64,000 bases of DNA from Herbaspirillum autotrophicum (GCF_001189915.1 NZ_LFLS01000003.1:62001-126000); one strand, 5' to 3'. Positions 28,025 through 37,710 are shown, counted from the first letter of the stretch. A program made the numbers and translations. The notes: generated by a model not told the origin, from the sequence alone.

Positions 28025-28870
28025 ATGAACCTGCTGAAAATGATCAGTGACAAAAACCGGGCGCTTCATAGCCGCGTGATTTCCGATTCGTTGCTCAAGG
28101 AATCGATTGCCGCCGCCATTGCGGAAATGGAGTCGCGTGTCGTCGCCATGCCCGCCAGCCTTGAAGCGCGGCTGGTGCTGTTCCAGTGTCTGTGTATCGA
28201 TGGTTCATGGTCGCGTGCGGTCAGGCAATTGCAGCTCTGTGCCCAACTCAATCCTGACATGCACAAGCTTGCGCAAGCGTATCGCCAACTGTTGCGCAGC
28301 GAAAATCTGCGTACTGAAATCCTGCAAGGGCATTGTCCGCCGACGTTTTTCAATACGACCCCGAATTGGGGACCGCACTGGATCACCGCCTTGCAACATC
28401 AGGAAAATGGCGCTACAGATTTAGCAGATGCGGCGCGTGAAACGGCGTTCTCACTGATAAAAGACACGCCCGGCGCATGCAATCTGGGCCGTTTCAGTTG
28501 GATGACCGACGGCGATACCCGTCTGGGTCCAGCCTGTGAGTTGGTGTTCAATGGCCAATACCTGTGGCTGCCGTTTGCGCAAATACGTGAGTTTTCTCTG
28601 TCGCAACCGAGCTCGTTGCTGGAACTGATCTGGCTGCCGGCTCGCATTCGTCTGCGCAACAATGCCAGCATCAGCGGGTTCATTCCGGCGCGCTATCCGA
28701 TCTCGGCATCCACTCCGGATGCACTCAAGCTGGGAAAGCAGACGCAGTGGAAAAAAATCGGCAAGACCTGCATTCTTGGCGCCGGGCAAAAAATCTGGAA
28801 TACCGATACCTGTGATCTGCCGCTGTTCAGCATCAGAAACTGCGAGTTCGACGTATTCAATATCAGCTGA
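28025..28870 (+). CDS. tagJ: TagJ/ImpE-family type VI secretion accessory protein
   Basis: 281 residues matching the ImpE/TagJ family along its length. The N-terminal part is TPR-like (ESRVVAMPASLEARLVLFQC, WSRAVRQLQLCAQLNPDMHK, AYRQLLRSENLRTEILQG). The conserved C-terminal domain has FSWMTDGDTRLGPACELVFN, GQYLWLPFAQIREFSL, LLELIWLPARIRLRN, GFIPARYPIS and LGAGQKIWNTD. In T6SS clusters TagJ binds TssB and is thought to help ClpV-driven sheath disassembly. Here its only apparent partner is the TssB-like gene transcribed away from it. The start could also be the ATG at 28040; neither has a strong ribosome-binding site. Confidence 0.88.
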   Translation: MNLLKMISDKNRALHSRVISDSLLKESIAAAIAEMESRVVAMPASLEARLVLFQCLCIDGSWSRAVRQLQLCAQLNPDMHKLAQAYRQLLRSENLRTEILQGHCPPTFFNTTPNWGPHWITALQHQENGATDLADAARETAFSLIKDTPGACNLGRFSWMTDGDTRLGPACELVFNGQYLWLPFAQIREFSLSQPSSLLELIWLPARIRLRNNASISGFIPARYPISASTPDALKLGKQTQWKKIGKTCILGAGQKIWNTDTCDLPLFSIRNCEFDVFNIS

Positions 28871-28891
28871 ACCCACCGCCATCATTCGGCA

Positions 28892-29479
28892 TCAGGTGCC
28901 GGCAAACCAGTTTTTATCCAGACACAGGCGCAATTGCATGCGGGCGCGATACAACAATACGCTGCAGTTACTGGTTGTGATGCGCAGCTCCGTGCAGATT
29001 TCTGCGATCTCGAAATCGAAAATTTCGCGCATGGAAAATACGCGCGCCATCACCGGCGACAGCTTGTTGACGCAAAAATCCATGACATCGAAAAACTGCG
29101 ACTGCTGCAAGGTATCGGCCGGGTTGCCCCAGTCCGCGGGCGCCTCTTCCCAGTGACCGGAGGCATCGAACAAGACATCGAAGTCGGCCGGGTCGCCGAC
29201 CTCATCGGCACCGGCATGCACGTACTTCTTTTCCTTGCGGATCAGATCGATGATCTTGTATTTGAGGATACCGACCAGCCAGGTGCGCAATGACGATTTG
29301 CCGCTAAATGACGCCGCACTTTGCAATGCCGCAATGATCGCATCCTGAGCGGCATCTTCGGCCAGCGCTTCGCTCAGATGCAGACGGGCAAACTTGACCA
29401 GCATCGGCCGCTCGGCGATCAAGGCTTGCTCGAACTTCCGGGAATCTGCCGGATTGGTCTCCGGAATGTCGGCGGACAT
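28892..29479 (-). CDS. ECF-type RNA polymerase sigma factor
   Basis: 195 residues with region 2 (LVKFARLHLSEALAEDAAQD, SSLRTWLVGILKYKIIDLIR; about 27-85) and region 4 (SPVMARVFSMREIFDFEIAE, ITTSNCSVLLYRARMQLR; about 141-184). Regions 1 and 3 are absent, as in ECF factors. The C-terminus LRLCLDKNWFAG resembles the TIGR02943-type group. That group usually has a small zinc-binding anti-sigma gene just downstream; here the next gene is tagJ, only 21 bp away and in the opposite direction. The regulator and regulon are unknown. Cytochrome genes diverge upstream. Confidence 0.92.
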   Translation of the reverse strand: MSADIPETNPADSRKFEQALIAERPMLVKFARLHLSEALAEDAAQDAIIAALQSAASFSGKSSLRTWLVGILKYKIIDLIRKEKKYVHAGADEVGDPADFDVLFDASGHWEEAPADWGNPADTLQQSQFFDVMDFCVNKLSPVMARVFSMREIFDFEIAEICTELRITTSNCSVLLYRARMQLRLCLDKNWFAGT

Positions 29480-29713
29480 GATATTTCTCCAAAATCGTGG
29501 GCCACTGCACTGGCGACTGTCACGATACCACCAAGCCTCATGGCAGAACAGTACTGTACTGTCTTTTTCCGCCAGCCTGTGTAAGGCTACCGGATGGCGT
29601 ACATCCGATACAATGGCGGCGCTATGCTAACAACTACCGGCAACCGGCAACAAGACCGGTGCGACACGTCCCCGGTACGGTATCGCTCTCCCGTTTCTGA
29701 TACTGCTTTTTAT

Positions 29714-30457
29714 ATGGCTCGCCTGATTATGCAAACTACCACCAGCCTGACCGCTTTACGCGGAGGTTTTCTGTGCGCCGCACTGCTGCTTGGCGGTCTC
29801 GCCACAGCCACCGGCAGCCGCGCCGAATCCGTCTTGCCGGACACCATTGCGCAACGCGCCGTGGCCTGTACCGCCTGCCATGGCAAAGAAGGCCGCGCGA
29901 CCACCGACGGTTACTATCCGCGCATCGCCGGCAAGCCGGAAGGCTATCTCTACAACCAGCTCACCAATTTCCGCGATGGCCGGCGTCAATACCCGTTGAT
30001 GACCTACATGCTGGATCACATGTCTGATGCCTATCTGCATGAAATTGCACGCTATTTTTCTGAACAGCATCCGCCGTATCCGGCACCGCAACCAACCGAC
30101 GCGTCTGCCGCCACGCTGGCACGCGGACGCGAACTGGTCTGGAATGGTGATGCCGGCAAAAAAATCCCGGCCTGCGTAGCCTGCCACGGTCAAGCCTTGA
30201 CCGGCGTGGCTCCGGCCATTCCCGGTTTGATCGGCTTGCCGCGCGACTACATCAACGCCCAGTTCGGCGCATGGAAAAACGGGGTACGCAAAGCCAAGGC
30301 ACCGGATTGCATGTCGCACATCACGGAAAAATTGTCACTGGAAGACATCAACGCCGCCAGCGCCTGGCTCGCGGCCCAGTCAGTTCCGGCCGGCGCCAAG
30401 CCGGCTGCCGCCCTGACCACCAAACTGCCGATCGCTTGCGGCAGTGTTCCAGAATAA
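29714..30457 (+). CDS. Dihaem cytochrome c (c4-like), periplasmic
   Basis: 247 residues from the ATG at 29714; an ATG at 29729 is equally possible. A Sec signal peptide (about 1-37) is followed by two class I haem domains, with CTACH (52-56) and CVACH (154-158). PRIAGKPEGYLYNQLTNFRD and GLPRDYINAQFGAWKNG are typical of c4-type or accessory cytochromes that receive electrons from dehydrogenases. The next gene begins 13 bp downstream, so the two are cotranscribed. In the upstream gap, ACAGTACTGT at 29548-29557 is a perfect palindrome. Confidence 0.9.
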   Translation: MARLIMQTTTSLTALRGGFLCAALLLGGLATATGSRAESVLPDTIAQRAVACTACHGKEGRATTDGYYPRIAGKPEGYLYNQLTNFRDGRRQYPLMTYMLDHMSDAYLHEIARYFSEQHPPYPAPQPTDASAATLARGRELVWNGDAGKKIPACVACHGQALTGVAPAIPGLIGLPRDYINAQFGAWKNGVRKAKAPDCMSHITEKLSLEDINAASAWLAAQSVPAGAKPAAALTTKLPIACGSVPE

Positions 30458-30470
30458 CAAGGGGCCATCG

Positions 30471-31757
30471 ATGAAACGAATTTTGCTGTTAATCCTGGCG
30501 CTGATCATTGCCGTTCCTGTCATTCTCATCGGCAAGCAGTTTTTTGACGAAGACAGCGGCCCACCGCCGACACCGAGCACACTGACCTCCGCACAACAGA
30601 TCGAACGCGGCAGCTATCTGGCGCGCGCCGGCGATTGCATGGCTTGCCACACTGCCCGCGGCGGCAAGGAATATGCCGGTGGCCGTGCCATCCCGACACC
30701 GTTCGGCACCATGTATGCACCGAACATCACTTCTGATCCGGAACATGGCCTGGGCAACTGGAGCACCAATGATTTCTGGCGCGCCCTGCACAACGGCAAA
30801 TCGAAGGACGGACGTTTTCTCTATCCGGCCTTCCCGTATCCGAACTACACGAAAGTGACCCGCGAAGATTCGGATGCGCTGTTTGCCTACATGAAAACCA
30901 TTCCACCGGTGAATCAGGTCAGCGCCGAACATGCCTTGCGTTTTCCCTACAATTACCGGATCTTGCTGGCCGGCTGGCGCGCACTGTATTTCACGCCGGG
31001 CGTCTATCGTCCGGAAGGCACGCAGTCGGTCGAATGGAATCGTGGCGCGTATCTGGTACAGGGTCTCGGTCATTGCAGCGCCTGCCACACCACGCGCAAT
31101 GCATTCGGCGCTACGGTCGACAAATCCGATCTGGCCGGCGGCCTGATTCCGATCATGAACTGGTACGCGCCCTCGCTGACCTCGGATGCCGAAGCCGGTC
31201 TCGGCAATTGGGAAATCGACCACATCACGGCCCTGCTCAAGACCGGCGTCTCGGAACGCAGCACCGTGTTCGGTCCGATGGCGGAAGTGGTCAGCCAAAG
31301 CTTGCAGCATCTGACCGACAACGATGTCAAATCGATGGCGGTATATTTGAAGTCCTTGCCGCAAAATGATCCGCCACCCGCCAGTGACAGCGGCCAGCCG
31401 AGCAAAAGCGAAGCGGATCGCATTATGGCGCTGGGCGGCAAGATTTATGAAAACCAGTGCATGGAATGCCATAAGGCTGGCGGCGAAGGCATCCCGCCCG
31501 CGTATCCGCCACTCAATGGCAACCGCGCGCTCACCATGAACTCCGCCGTCAATCCGATCCGCATGGTGCTCAACGGCGGCTACCCGCCATCGACCACCGG
31601 CAATCCGCGTCCTTACGGCATGCCGCCGTTCGGTCAGGTACTCAGCGATCAGGAAGTGGCGGCCGTGGTGTCCTACATACGCAACAGTTGGAATAATCGC
31701 GCCGGTTTCGTGTCGCCGGTTGAAGTCAACCGCTACCGGTCGATTCCTCTGGATTGA
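30471..31757 (+). CDS. Membrane-anchored trihaem cytochrome c
   Basis: 428 residues from the ATG at 30471. An N-terminal hydrophobic segment (MKRILLLILALIIAVPVILI) has no clear cleavage site and probably acts as an anchor. Three haem sites follow: CMACH (56-60), CSACH (202-206) and CMECH (330-334). The layout (ERGSYLARAGDCMACH, GGRAIPTPFGTMYAPNIT, RGAYLVQGLGHCSACHTTRN) matches the cytochrome subunit of membrane alcohol, gluconate or aldehyde dehydrogenases. No flavin, PQQ or molybdenum dehydrogenase is beside it, so the electron donor is unknown. It follows the dihaem cytochrome closely. Confidence 0.9.
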   Translation: MKRILLLILALIIAVPVILIGKQFFDEDSGPPPTPSTLTSAQQIERGSYLARAGDCMACHTARGGKEYAGGRAIPTPFGTMYAPNITSDPEHGLGNWSTNDFWRALHNGKSKDGRFLYPAFPYPNYTKVTREDSDALFAYMKTIPPVNQVSAEHALRFPYNYRILLAGWRALYFTPGVYRPEGTQSVEWNRGAYLVQGLGHCSACHTTRNAFGATVDKSDLAGGLIPIMNWYAPSLTSDAEAGLGNWEIDHITALLKTGVSERSTVFGPMAEVVSQSLQHLTDNDVKSMAVYLKSLPQNDPPPASDSGQPSKSEADRIMALGGKIYENQCMECHKAGGEGIPPAYPPLNGNRALTMNSAVNPIRMVLNGGYPPSTTGNPRPYGMPPFGQVLSDQEVAAVVSYIRNSWNNRAGFVSPVEVNRYRSIPLD

Positions 31758-31812
31758 GCTGGTGCACAAGTGCAGGAATGCAGATCGCATTCCTGCACCT
31801 CAATCAGGCTGA

Positions 31813-32511
31813 TCAGCCCTTGTCATCCATACTCAGTTTGTAGCCGATGCCGCGCACCGTCTTGACGTAGTCAGCAGCGGCACCCAGCGATTTGCGCAAA
31901 CGCATGATGTGCACATCGACGGTCCGTTCTTCGATGAACGTGTGATCACCCCAGACCTTGTCGAGCAATTGCGAGCGTGAAAAAATCCGTTCCGGATGCG
32001 CGACCAGATAGCGCAGCAATTTGAACTCAGCCTGATCCAGCTCCACTTCCTGCTGATTGATCGTCACCCGATGTCCATCGCTGTCGATTCCCACCACACC
32101 GTAGGTCAGCGTTTGCTGCCCGACTTCCGGCATCTTGCGGCGGAGCAAAGCCTGCACCCGCGCTACCAGTTCCTTCGGCGAGAATGGCTTGGTCACATAG
32201 TCGTCGGCACCTTCGTTGAGTCCCTTGACCTTGTCTTCTTCCATGCCCTTGGCGGTCAGCATGATGACCGGCAACGCTGCGGTACGCGCATCCCTGCGCC
32301 ATTCCGACAGCAACCCCAGACCGGAAGTATCGGGCAGCATCCAGTCCAGCAATACTGCATGCGGCAAGGATGCCGCCACCAGCTTGCGCGCCTGTGCCGC
32401 GTCGCTGGCGATACTGATCAGAAAACCTGCGTCATGCAAGGTGAAGCGCAACAACTCGGCGATGCTGGGCTCATCCTCAACCAATAATATATGGACCTGA
32501 TTTTTCGACAT
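31813..32511 (-). CDS. PhoB-like OmpR-family response regulator (second copy)
   Basis: 232 residues: a receiver domain with acidic pocket VEDE (11-14), phospho-acceptor Asp56 in LLDWMLPD and Lys in TAKGMEED, and a winged-helix DNA-binding domain with FSRSQLLDKVWGDH, RTVDVHIMRLRKSL and VRGIGYKLS. It closely resembles the PhoB encoded at 53998-54675 in this window. It starts 5 bp after glmM, at the end of the rlmE-ftsH-folP-glmM series, with no kinase gene next to it. Either a second phosphate regulator or a divergent paralogue is possible. Confidence 0.9.
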   Translation of the reverse strand: MSKNQVHILLVEDEPSIAELLRFTLHDAGFLISIASDAAQARKLVAASLPHAVLLDWMLPDTSGLGLLSEWRRDARTAALPVIMLTAKGMEEDKVKGLNEGADDYVTKPFSPKELVARVQALLRRKMPEVGQQTLTYGVVGIDSDGHRVTINQQEVELDQAEFKLLRYLVAHPERIFSRSQLLDKVWGDHTFIEERTVDVHIMRLRKSLGAAADYVKTVRGIGYKLSMDDKG

Positions 32512-32516
32512 GCGCG

Positions 32517-33857
32517 TCAGACCGCCGTAACTTTATCCGCAATGCGTCTGGCCATGCTGTACGCGGTATCGGCATTCTGCGCCTCAACCATGACACGGAT
32601 CAGCGGCTCGGTGCCCGAGGCCCGGATCAAGACCCGCCCGGCGTCACCCAACTCTTGCTCAACAGCATCTTTTTCTGCCTGCATGCCGGCATGGTTTTTC
32701 CAGTCGAAACCGGGGGCGATCCTGACATTGATCAGCGATTGCGGATACAGACGAATATCGGCAGTCAATTCCGCCAGCGACTGACCGGCACGCTTGAGCG
32801 CCGACAATACCTGCAGGGCCGAGACGATACCGTCGCCGGTCGTATGCTTGTCCAGGCACAGCAAGTGTCCCGAACCTTCGCCACCCAATTGCCAGCCGCG
32901 CTCCTGCAGCGTTTCCAGCACATAACGGTCACCCACTTTGGCGCGCGCAAAACCGATGCCCATTTTCTTGAAGGCGACTTCCAGCGCCATATTGGTCATC
33001 AGCGTGCCGACTGCACCGGCCACCGGTCCGCTGCTCATGCGATCTTTCACCATCACGTACAGCAACTCATCGCCGTTATAGATACGACCGGCGGCATCGA
33101 CCATGACCAGACGGTCGGCGTCGCCATCGAGCGCGATGCCGACATCGGCGTGATTGGCGCGTACCGACTTCGCCAGCGCATCCGGCGCGGTGGCGCCGAA
33201 GCCGTCGTTGATATTGAGTCCGTTGGGCTGATTGCCGATGACGATGACTTCCGCACCGAGCTCATGGAATACATGCGGCGCGATGTTGTAGGCGGCGCCG
33301 TGGGCGCAGTCGACCACAATCGTCATGCCGCGCAAGTCCAGCGCGTTCGGGAAAGTGCTCTTGCAAAATTCGATATAGCGGCCCTGGGCATCGTCGAGAC
33401 GCCGGGCTTTGCCCAGCTTTTCCGACGATACGCACGCCATCGGCGTTTCCAGTTCAGCCTCAATTTCCGCTTCGACTGCATCAGGCAATTTATTGCCGGA
33501 TGCCGAGAAAAATTTGATGCCGTTGTCGTGAAACGGATTGTGCGAGGCTGAAATCACGACCCCGGCGGACAAGCGCAAGGCGCGTGTCAGATACGCTACG
33601 GCCGGCGTCGGCACCGGGCCGGCCAGCATCACATCGACACCGGCAGCGGCGAATCCGGCTTCCAGTGCGGCTTCCAGCATATAACCGGAAATCCGCGTGT
33701 CCTTGCCGATCAGTACCGTCGGCTTGGTCGACTGCGGCACCGACTTGGTCAGTACCTTGCCTGCGGCATAGCCCAGGCGCATCACAAAATCCGGTGTGAT
33801 CGGCAATTCACCGACCAGTCCGCGCACGCCATCGGTACCGAAATATTTTGCAGCCAT
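32517..33857 (-). CDS. glmM: Phosphoglucosamine mutase
   Basis: Interconverts glucosamine 6- and 1-phosphate for UDP-GlcNAc synthesis, hence peptidoglycan and LPS. It has 446 residues from the ATG at 33857 ([19 protein letters not shown]); a GTG two codons earlier is possible. The phosphoserine loop is [14 protein letters not shown] (Ser about 105), the metal-binding loop is LDGDADRL, and the sugar-binding GGEGSGHLL and C-terminal [13 protein letters not shown] are present. It follows folP in the conserved ftsH-folP-glmM order. Confidence 0.98.
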   Translation of the reverse strand: MAAKYFGTDGVRGLVGELPITPDFVMRLGYAAGKVLTKSVPQSTKPTVLIGKDTRISGYMLEAALEAGFAAAGVDVMLAGPVPTPAVAYLTRALRLSAGVVISASHNPFHDNGIKFFSASGNKLPDAVEAEIEAELETPMACVSSEKLGKARRLDDAQGRYIEFCKSTFPNALDLRGMTIVVDCAHGAAYNIAPHVFHELGAEVIVIGNQPNGLNINDGFGATAPDALAKSVRANHADVGIALDGDADRLVMVDAAGRIYNGDELLYVMVKDRMSSGPVAGAVGTLMTNMALEVAFKKMGIGFARAKVGDRYVLETLQERGWQLGGEGSGHLLCLDKHTTGDGIVSALQVLSALKRAGQSLAELTADIRLYPQSLINVRIAPGFDWKNHAGMQAEKDAVEQELGDAGRVLIRASGTEPLIRVMVEAQNADTAYSMARRIADKVTAV

Positions 33858-33887
33858 AGTCACTCTCTGTTTTTGTCGTTAATCAAT

Positions 33888-34736
33888 TCACACCGCGCCC
33901 ATGCCTGCACGCCAGACATCCAGGGCATCGACCGTCTCCGCCACATCATGCACACGAATAATCATCGCACCTTGCGCCGCCGCTGCCAAGGCGGCGCCGA
34001 TACTGCCGGCCAGACGCTGCTCCAGCGGCTTGCCGGTAAGCGCGCCAATCATCGATTTGCGCGACATCCCGGCCAGCAAGGGTAATTGCAAGGTATCGAT
34101 CATCTGACGCGTATGAGTCAGCAACGCCAGATTATGTTCCAGGCTTTTACCGAAGCCGAAGCCCGGGTCGATACACAAGCGCTCACGCCGCACGCCGCCG
34201 GCTTCCAGCGCTGTCACGCGTTGTTGCAGAAAGGCGGTGACTTCCTGCACCACGTCGGCATAGACCGGTTGCTGCTGCATGGTTTGCGGTTCGCCTTGCA
34301 TGTGCATGATGCACAGCCCGGCATCGCTGTCGGCCACGGCTTCAATCGCACCAGGCGCACGGAAGCCATTGATGTCGTTGATCATGTCGACATCGGCCAG
34401 CAGTGCTTCGCGCATCACTTGCGGTTTATAGGTATCGATTGACAGCGGTTTGCCGCAATCGCGCAAGGCATAGATGACCGGCATCACTCGCCGCAATTCT
34501 TCATCGAGCGACAACGGGGCAATCCCGGGTCGCGTCGACTCGCCACCGATATCGATGATATCGACACCATCGGCGATCATTTGCTCGGCACGGGATAAAG
34601 CGAATTCCAGCGAATAGAAATTGCCGCCGTCCGAAAACGAATCGGGCGTGACATTGAGAATACCCATCACCAGCGGCTTGTGCCCCGGCTGCGTGGACAG
34701 ACGATAACGTCCGCATTGAAGAAACTGTTGACTCAT
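33888..34736 (-). CDS. folP: Dihydropteroate synthase
   Basis: Condenses p-aminobenzoate with 6-hydroxymethyl-dihydropterin diphosphate in folate synthesis; the sulfonamide target. It has 282 residues. The signature MGILNVTPDSFSDGGNF is near residue 24, followed by DIIDIGGESTRPG, the DINGF and CIDPGFGFGKSLEHN loops, and SRKSMIGALTGK. A terminator (34801-34831) lies between ftsH and this gene, so it may have its own promoter. Confidence 0.97.
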   Translation of the reverse strand: MSQQFLQCGRYRLSTQPGHKPLVMGILNVTPDSFSDGGNFYSLEFALSRAEQMIADGVDIIDIGGESTRPGIAPLSLDEELRRVMPVIYALRDCGKPLSIDTYKPQVMREALLADVDMINDINGFRAPGAIEAVADSDAGLCIMHMQGEPQTMQQQPVYADVVQEVTAFLQQRVTALEAGGVRRERLCIDPGFGFGKSLEHNLALLTHTRQMIDTLQLPLLAGMSRKSMIGALTGKPLEQRLAGSIGAALAAAAQGAMIIRVHDVAETVDALDVWRAGMGAV

Positions 34737-34800
34737 TCTGGGTGGTGCATCCGGCTGGGGGGCTGCCAGTCCGGGGCGATGCCCGCAAACCGTTGCAGCA

Positions 34801-34831
34801 AAGAAAAAGGGCGAGGATTACTCCTCACCCC
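34801..34831 (-). terminator. Intrinsic terminator downstream of ftsH
   Basis: On the reverse strand, GGGTGAGGA (34831-34823), loop GTAA and TCCTCGCCC are followed by TTTTTCTTT to 34801. The stem contains one U-G pair. Confidence 0.8.
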
Positions 34832-34873
34832 GGGGGCGTGCTTGCTTAGTTACCGCGACGCATCCTGATCGTA

Positions 34874-36763
34874 TCAGGCTGGTGCCGTGGCACTTGGCGA
34901 GACATCGCCAGGTGTGTTGTTGTCAGACGACGACTTCTTGACTGGCAGGCCGGCTTTCGGTGGCCGAGGCTGATTGCCGTCCATGATGTCATTGATCTGA
35001 TCAGCATCAATGGTTTCCCAATCCAGCAGGGTCTGCGCCATCAACTCAACCTTGTCGCGATTTTCTTCCAGCAGTTTGCGCGACAGCGCGTACTGGGTAT
35101 CCAGAATATTGCGGATTTCGGTATCCACCTTTTGTTGTGTCGCTTCCGACACGGTCTTCGAAGCCATGCGACCAAAATACGCATCTTGCTCGGTATCTTC
35201 GTACACCATGGTGCCCAGTGTTTCGGACATACCGTAGCGGGTGACCATCGCCCGTGCCAGTTTCGTGGCGCGCTCGAAGTCATTGGAAGCGCCGGTCGAC
35301 ATCTGATGCATGAAGATTTCTTCGGCAATACGTCCACCGAACAGGATGGCGATTTCTTCCAGCATCTTGTCCTTGTACATATTGACGCGGTCATGTTCCG
35401 GCAACTGCCAGGTCAGACCCAGTGCGTAGCCGCGCGGCATGATCGTTACCTTGTGCACCGGATCGGCCTTCGGCAGCAACTTGGCAACCACGGCGTGACC
35501 CGATTCATGATACGCAGTGTTGCGGCGTTCTTCTTCGCGCATCACGGCAGACTTGCGTTCCGGACCCATGACGATCTTGTCCTTGGCATCTTCGAAATCC
35601 TGCATTTCGACCAGACGCTTGTTGCGGCGTGCGGCAAACAATGCAGCTTCGTTGACCAGGTTGGCCAGATCGGCACCGGAGAAACCGGGTGTGCCGCGGG
35701 CCAGGATATCGGCCTTGACGTCAGGTGCGATAGGCACCTTGCGCATGTGGACATACAGAATCTGTTCGCGACCACGGATGTCCGGCAGACCGACCATCAC
35801 CTGACGGTCGAAACGACCCGGACGCAGCAGCGCCTTGTCCAGTACATCGGCACGGTTGGTTGCGGCAATCACGATCACACCGGAGTTGGCTTCGAAACCA
35901 TCCATCTCGACCAGCATCTGGTTCAGTGTCTGTTCGCGCTCATCGTTACCACCGCCCATGCCGGCGCCGCGATGACGGCCAACCGCATCAATTTCATCGA
36001 TGAAGATGATGCAAGGTGCATGTTTCTTGGCGTTTTCGAACATGTCGCGCACCCGCGATGCACCGACACCAACAAACATTTCAACGAAGTCGGAACCCGA
36101 GATCGTGAAGAACGGTACCTTTGCTTCGCCGGCGATAGCGCGTGCCAGCAAGGTCTTACCGGTACCCGGAGGACCCACCATCAGCACGCCGTGAGGAATG
36201 CGGCCGCCCAGCTTCTGGAACTTGGTCGGGTCGCGCAGGAATTCAACCAGCTCGGAGACTTCTTCTTTCGCTTCGTCGCAACCGGCGACGTCGGCGAAAG
36301 TGACCGAATTGCTGTTTTCATCGAGCATGCGCGCCTTCGACTTGCCGAAGGAAAACGCGCCGCCCTTGCCGCCGCCCTGCATCTGACGCATGAAGAATAC
36401 CCAGACGCCGATCAGCAACAGCATCGGGAACCAGGAAATGAACACTTGCGACAGGAAAGACTGTTCTTCAGGCTGCTTGACATCGAACTTGACGCCATTG
36501 TTCAACAGATCGCCGACCAGACCACGGTCGAGATAAGTTGCTGCCGTCTTGACCTTTTTGCCGTCCTGCGTTGTGGCGACGATACTGCGATCTTCAATCG
36601 TTGCATCTTTGATATGCCCCGCCTTGACCTCGCTGATAAAGTCGGAATACGCGATCGGATTGGCCCCGACTGCCAGACTGCGGCTATCGAACTGTTTAAA
36701 GACCATAAACAGCACCAGGGCGATCACCACCCAGATGGCGGCTTTGGAAAACATGTTGTTCAC
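34874..36763 (-). CDS. ftsH: ATP-dependent zinc metalloprotease FtsH
   Basis: Membrane-anchored AAA+ protease that degrades LpxC, sigma-32 and misassembled membrane proteins in model species. It has 629 residues. There are two N-terminal transmembrane segments around a periplasmic domain ([33 protein letters not shown]). The AAA domain has [28 protein letters not shown] and the second region of homology, [14 protein letters not shown]. The zinc motif is [10 protein letters not shown] (around residue 418). The C-terminus is Ser/Ala/Pro-rich. It lies between rlmE and folP. Confidence 0.98.
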   Translation of the reverse strand: MNNMFSKAAIWVVIALVLFMVFKQFDSRSLAVGANPIAYSDFISEVKAGHIKDATIEDRSIVATTQDGKKVKTAATYLDRGLVGDLLNNGVKFDVKQPEEQSFLSQVFISWFPMLLLIGVWVFFMRQMQGGGKGGAFSFGKSKARMLDENSNSVTFADVAGCDEAKEEVSELVEFLRDPTKFQKLGGRIPHGVLMVGPPGTGKTLLARAIAGEAKVPFFTISGSDFVEMFVGVGASRVRDMFENAKKHAPCIIFIDEIDAVGRHRGAGMGGGNDEREQTLNQMLVEMDGFEANSGVIVIAATNRADVLDKALLRPGRFDRQVMVGLPDIRGREQILYVHMRKVPIAPDVKADILARGTPGFSGADLANLVNEAALFAARRNKRLVEMQDFEDAKDKIVMGPERKSAVMREEERRNTAYHESGHAVVAKLLPKADPVHKVTIMPRGYALGLTWQLPEHDRVNMYKDKMLEEIAILFGGRIAEEIFMHQMSTGASNDFERATKLARAMVTRYGMSETLGTMVYEDTEQDAYFGRMASKTVSEATQQKVDTEIRNILDTQYALSRKLLEENRDKVELMAQTLLDWETIDADQINDIMDGNQPRPPKAGLPVKKSSSDNNTPGDVSPSATAPA

Positions 36764-36991
36764 TAGAACTCCTCCGACGCGAACGCGCCGCTTTAGCTTG
36801 TATATGCCCGATTTTACTCGGATTCACCTGCGCTTACTAGAAAACCATCTGCACCGGTCAATCGTGCACCGGCGGCAATGTCAATACGGGACAAGCTGTT
36901 CCGGCCCCATGCGGGCACCGGACAATCTCCTTGTCTGGATATGCGGCTGCAAACCGCAAAATCAAGGACAAAGATGCCGGAATCGGCAGAC

Positions 36992-37636
36992 TTATCGCGG
37001 ATTTTTCAATATTTTCCCCAAAAGGAAAATTTCCGAGGATTTATCACGGCTGGCCTTCGGCTTTTTGGACATGACAACTTTGAATTCGGCACGGAATTTA
37101 TGCAATAACTCGTTATAGCCGGTGCCATTGAAACACTTCACCAGCAGCGAGCCGGTCGGCTTCATGTGCAATTGCGCGAATTCTATTGCCAGATCGATAA
37201 TATGCTCGACCCGCGCCGCATCGGCAATTGCCACACCCGACAAATTGGGCGCGATGTCGGACAGCACCAGATCGACCTTACGGCCATCCAGCACCGCTTC
37301 CAGTTGCCGCACGGAATCGTCTTCACGGAAATCGCCGAGAATGAAATGCACATCGGCAATCGGCTCCATCGGCAACAGGTCAAGGCCGATGATGGTGCCG
37401 CGGATACCGCCCCCCTCAAGTCCGGCCAGCTTGTTGCGCGCGTATTGCGACCAGCTGCCCGGGGTGCTGCCGAGATCGACAATCACCTGGCCCGGCTTGA
37501 TCAACTTTTCGTCTTCGTCGATTTCCTTGAGCTTGTAGGCGGCCCGGGCACGATAGCCCTCCTTTTGCGCCAACTTCACATACGGGTCATTAATGTGGTC
37601 GTGCAACCAGTTTTTGTTTAATTTGTTCTTTGCCAT
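36992..37636 (-). CDS. rlmE: 23S rRNA 2'-O-ribose U2552 methyltransferase
   Basis: RrmJ/FtsJ-type methyltransferase acting on U2552 of 23S rRNA in the 50S subunit. It has 214 residues. Visible features are the basic N-terminus ([20 protein letters not shown]), the catalytic Lys region [14 protein letters not shown], the SAM-binding [16 protein letters not shown], the [10 protein letters not shown] loop with the catalytic Asp, and [11 protein letters not shown]. It is divergent from yhbY and lies 228 bp upstream of ftsH, a conserved rlmE-ftsH neighbourhood. Confidence 0.97.
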   Translation of the reverse strand: MAKNKLNKNWLHDHINDPYVKLAQKEGYRARAAYKLKEIDEDEKLIKPGQVIVDLGSTPGSWSQYARNKLAGLEGGGIRGTIIGLDLLPMEPIADVHFILGDFREDDSVRQLEAVLDGRKVDLVLSDIAPNLSGVAIADAARVEHIIDLAIEFAQLHMKPTGSLLVKCFNGTGYNELLHKFRAEFKVVMSKKPKASRDKSSEIFLLGKILKNPR

Positions 37637-37710
37637 TCGCGTAGAATACTGGTTTTAAATATTGAGGGACAGAGTTAAGTGCATCAACGCTTAGTCCCCG
37701 GACATCATTC

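Noticed and set aside
27632..28069. Reverse 145-codon frame in the TssB-like/tagJ gap
   Set aside because: It overlaps the tagJ start and the upstream region of the TssB-like gene, has no ribosome-binding site and resembles no family.
26557..29479. Idea that the accessory patch is an integrative element inserted at the tRNA-Arg gene
   Set aside because: No integrase and no repeated tRNA 3' end were seen. The patch lies on the 5' side of the tRNA, not the usual attachment side.
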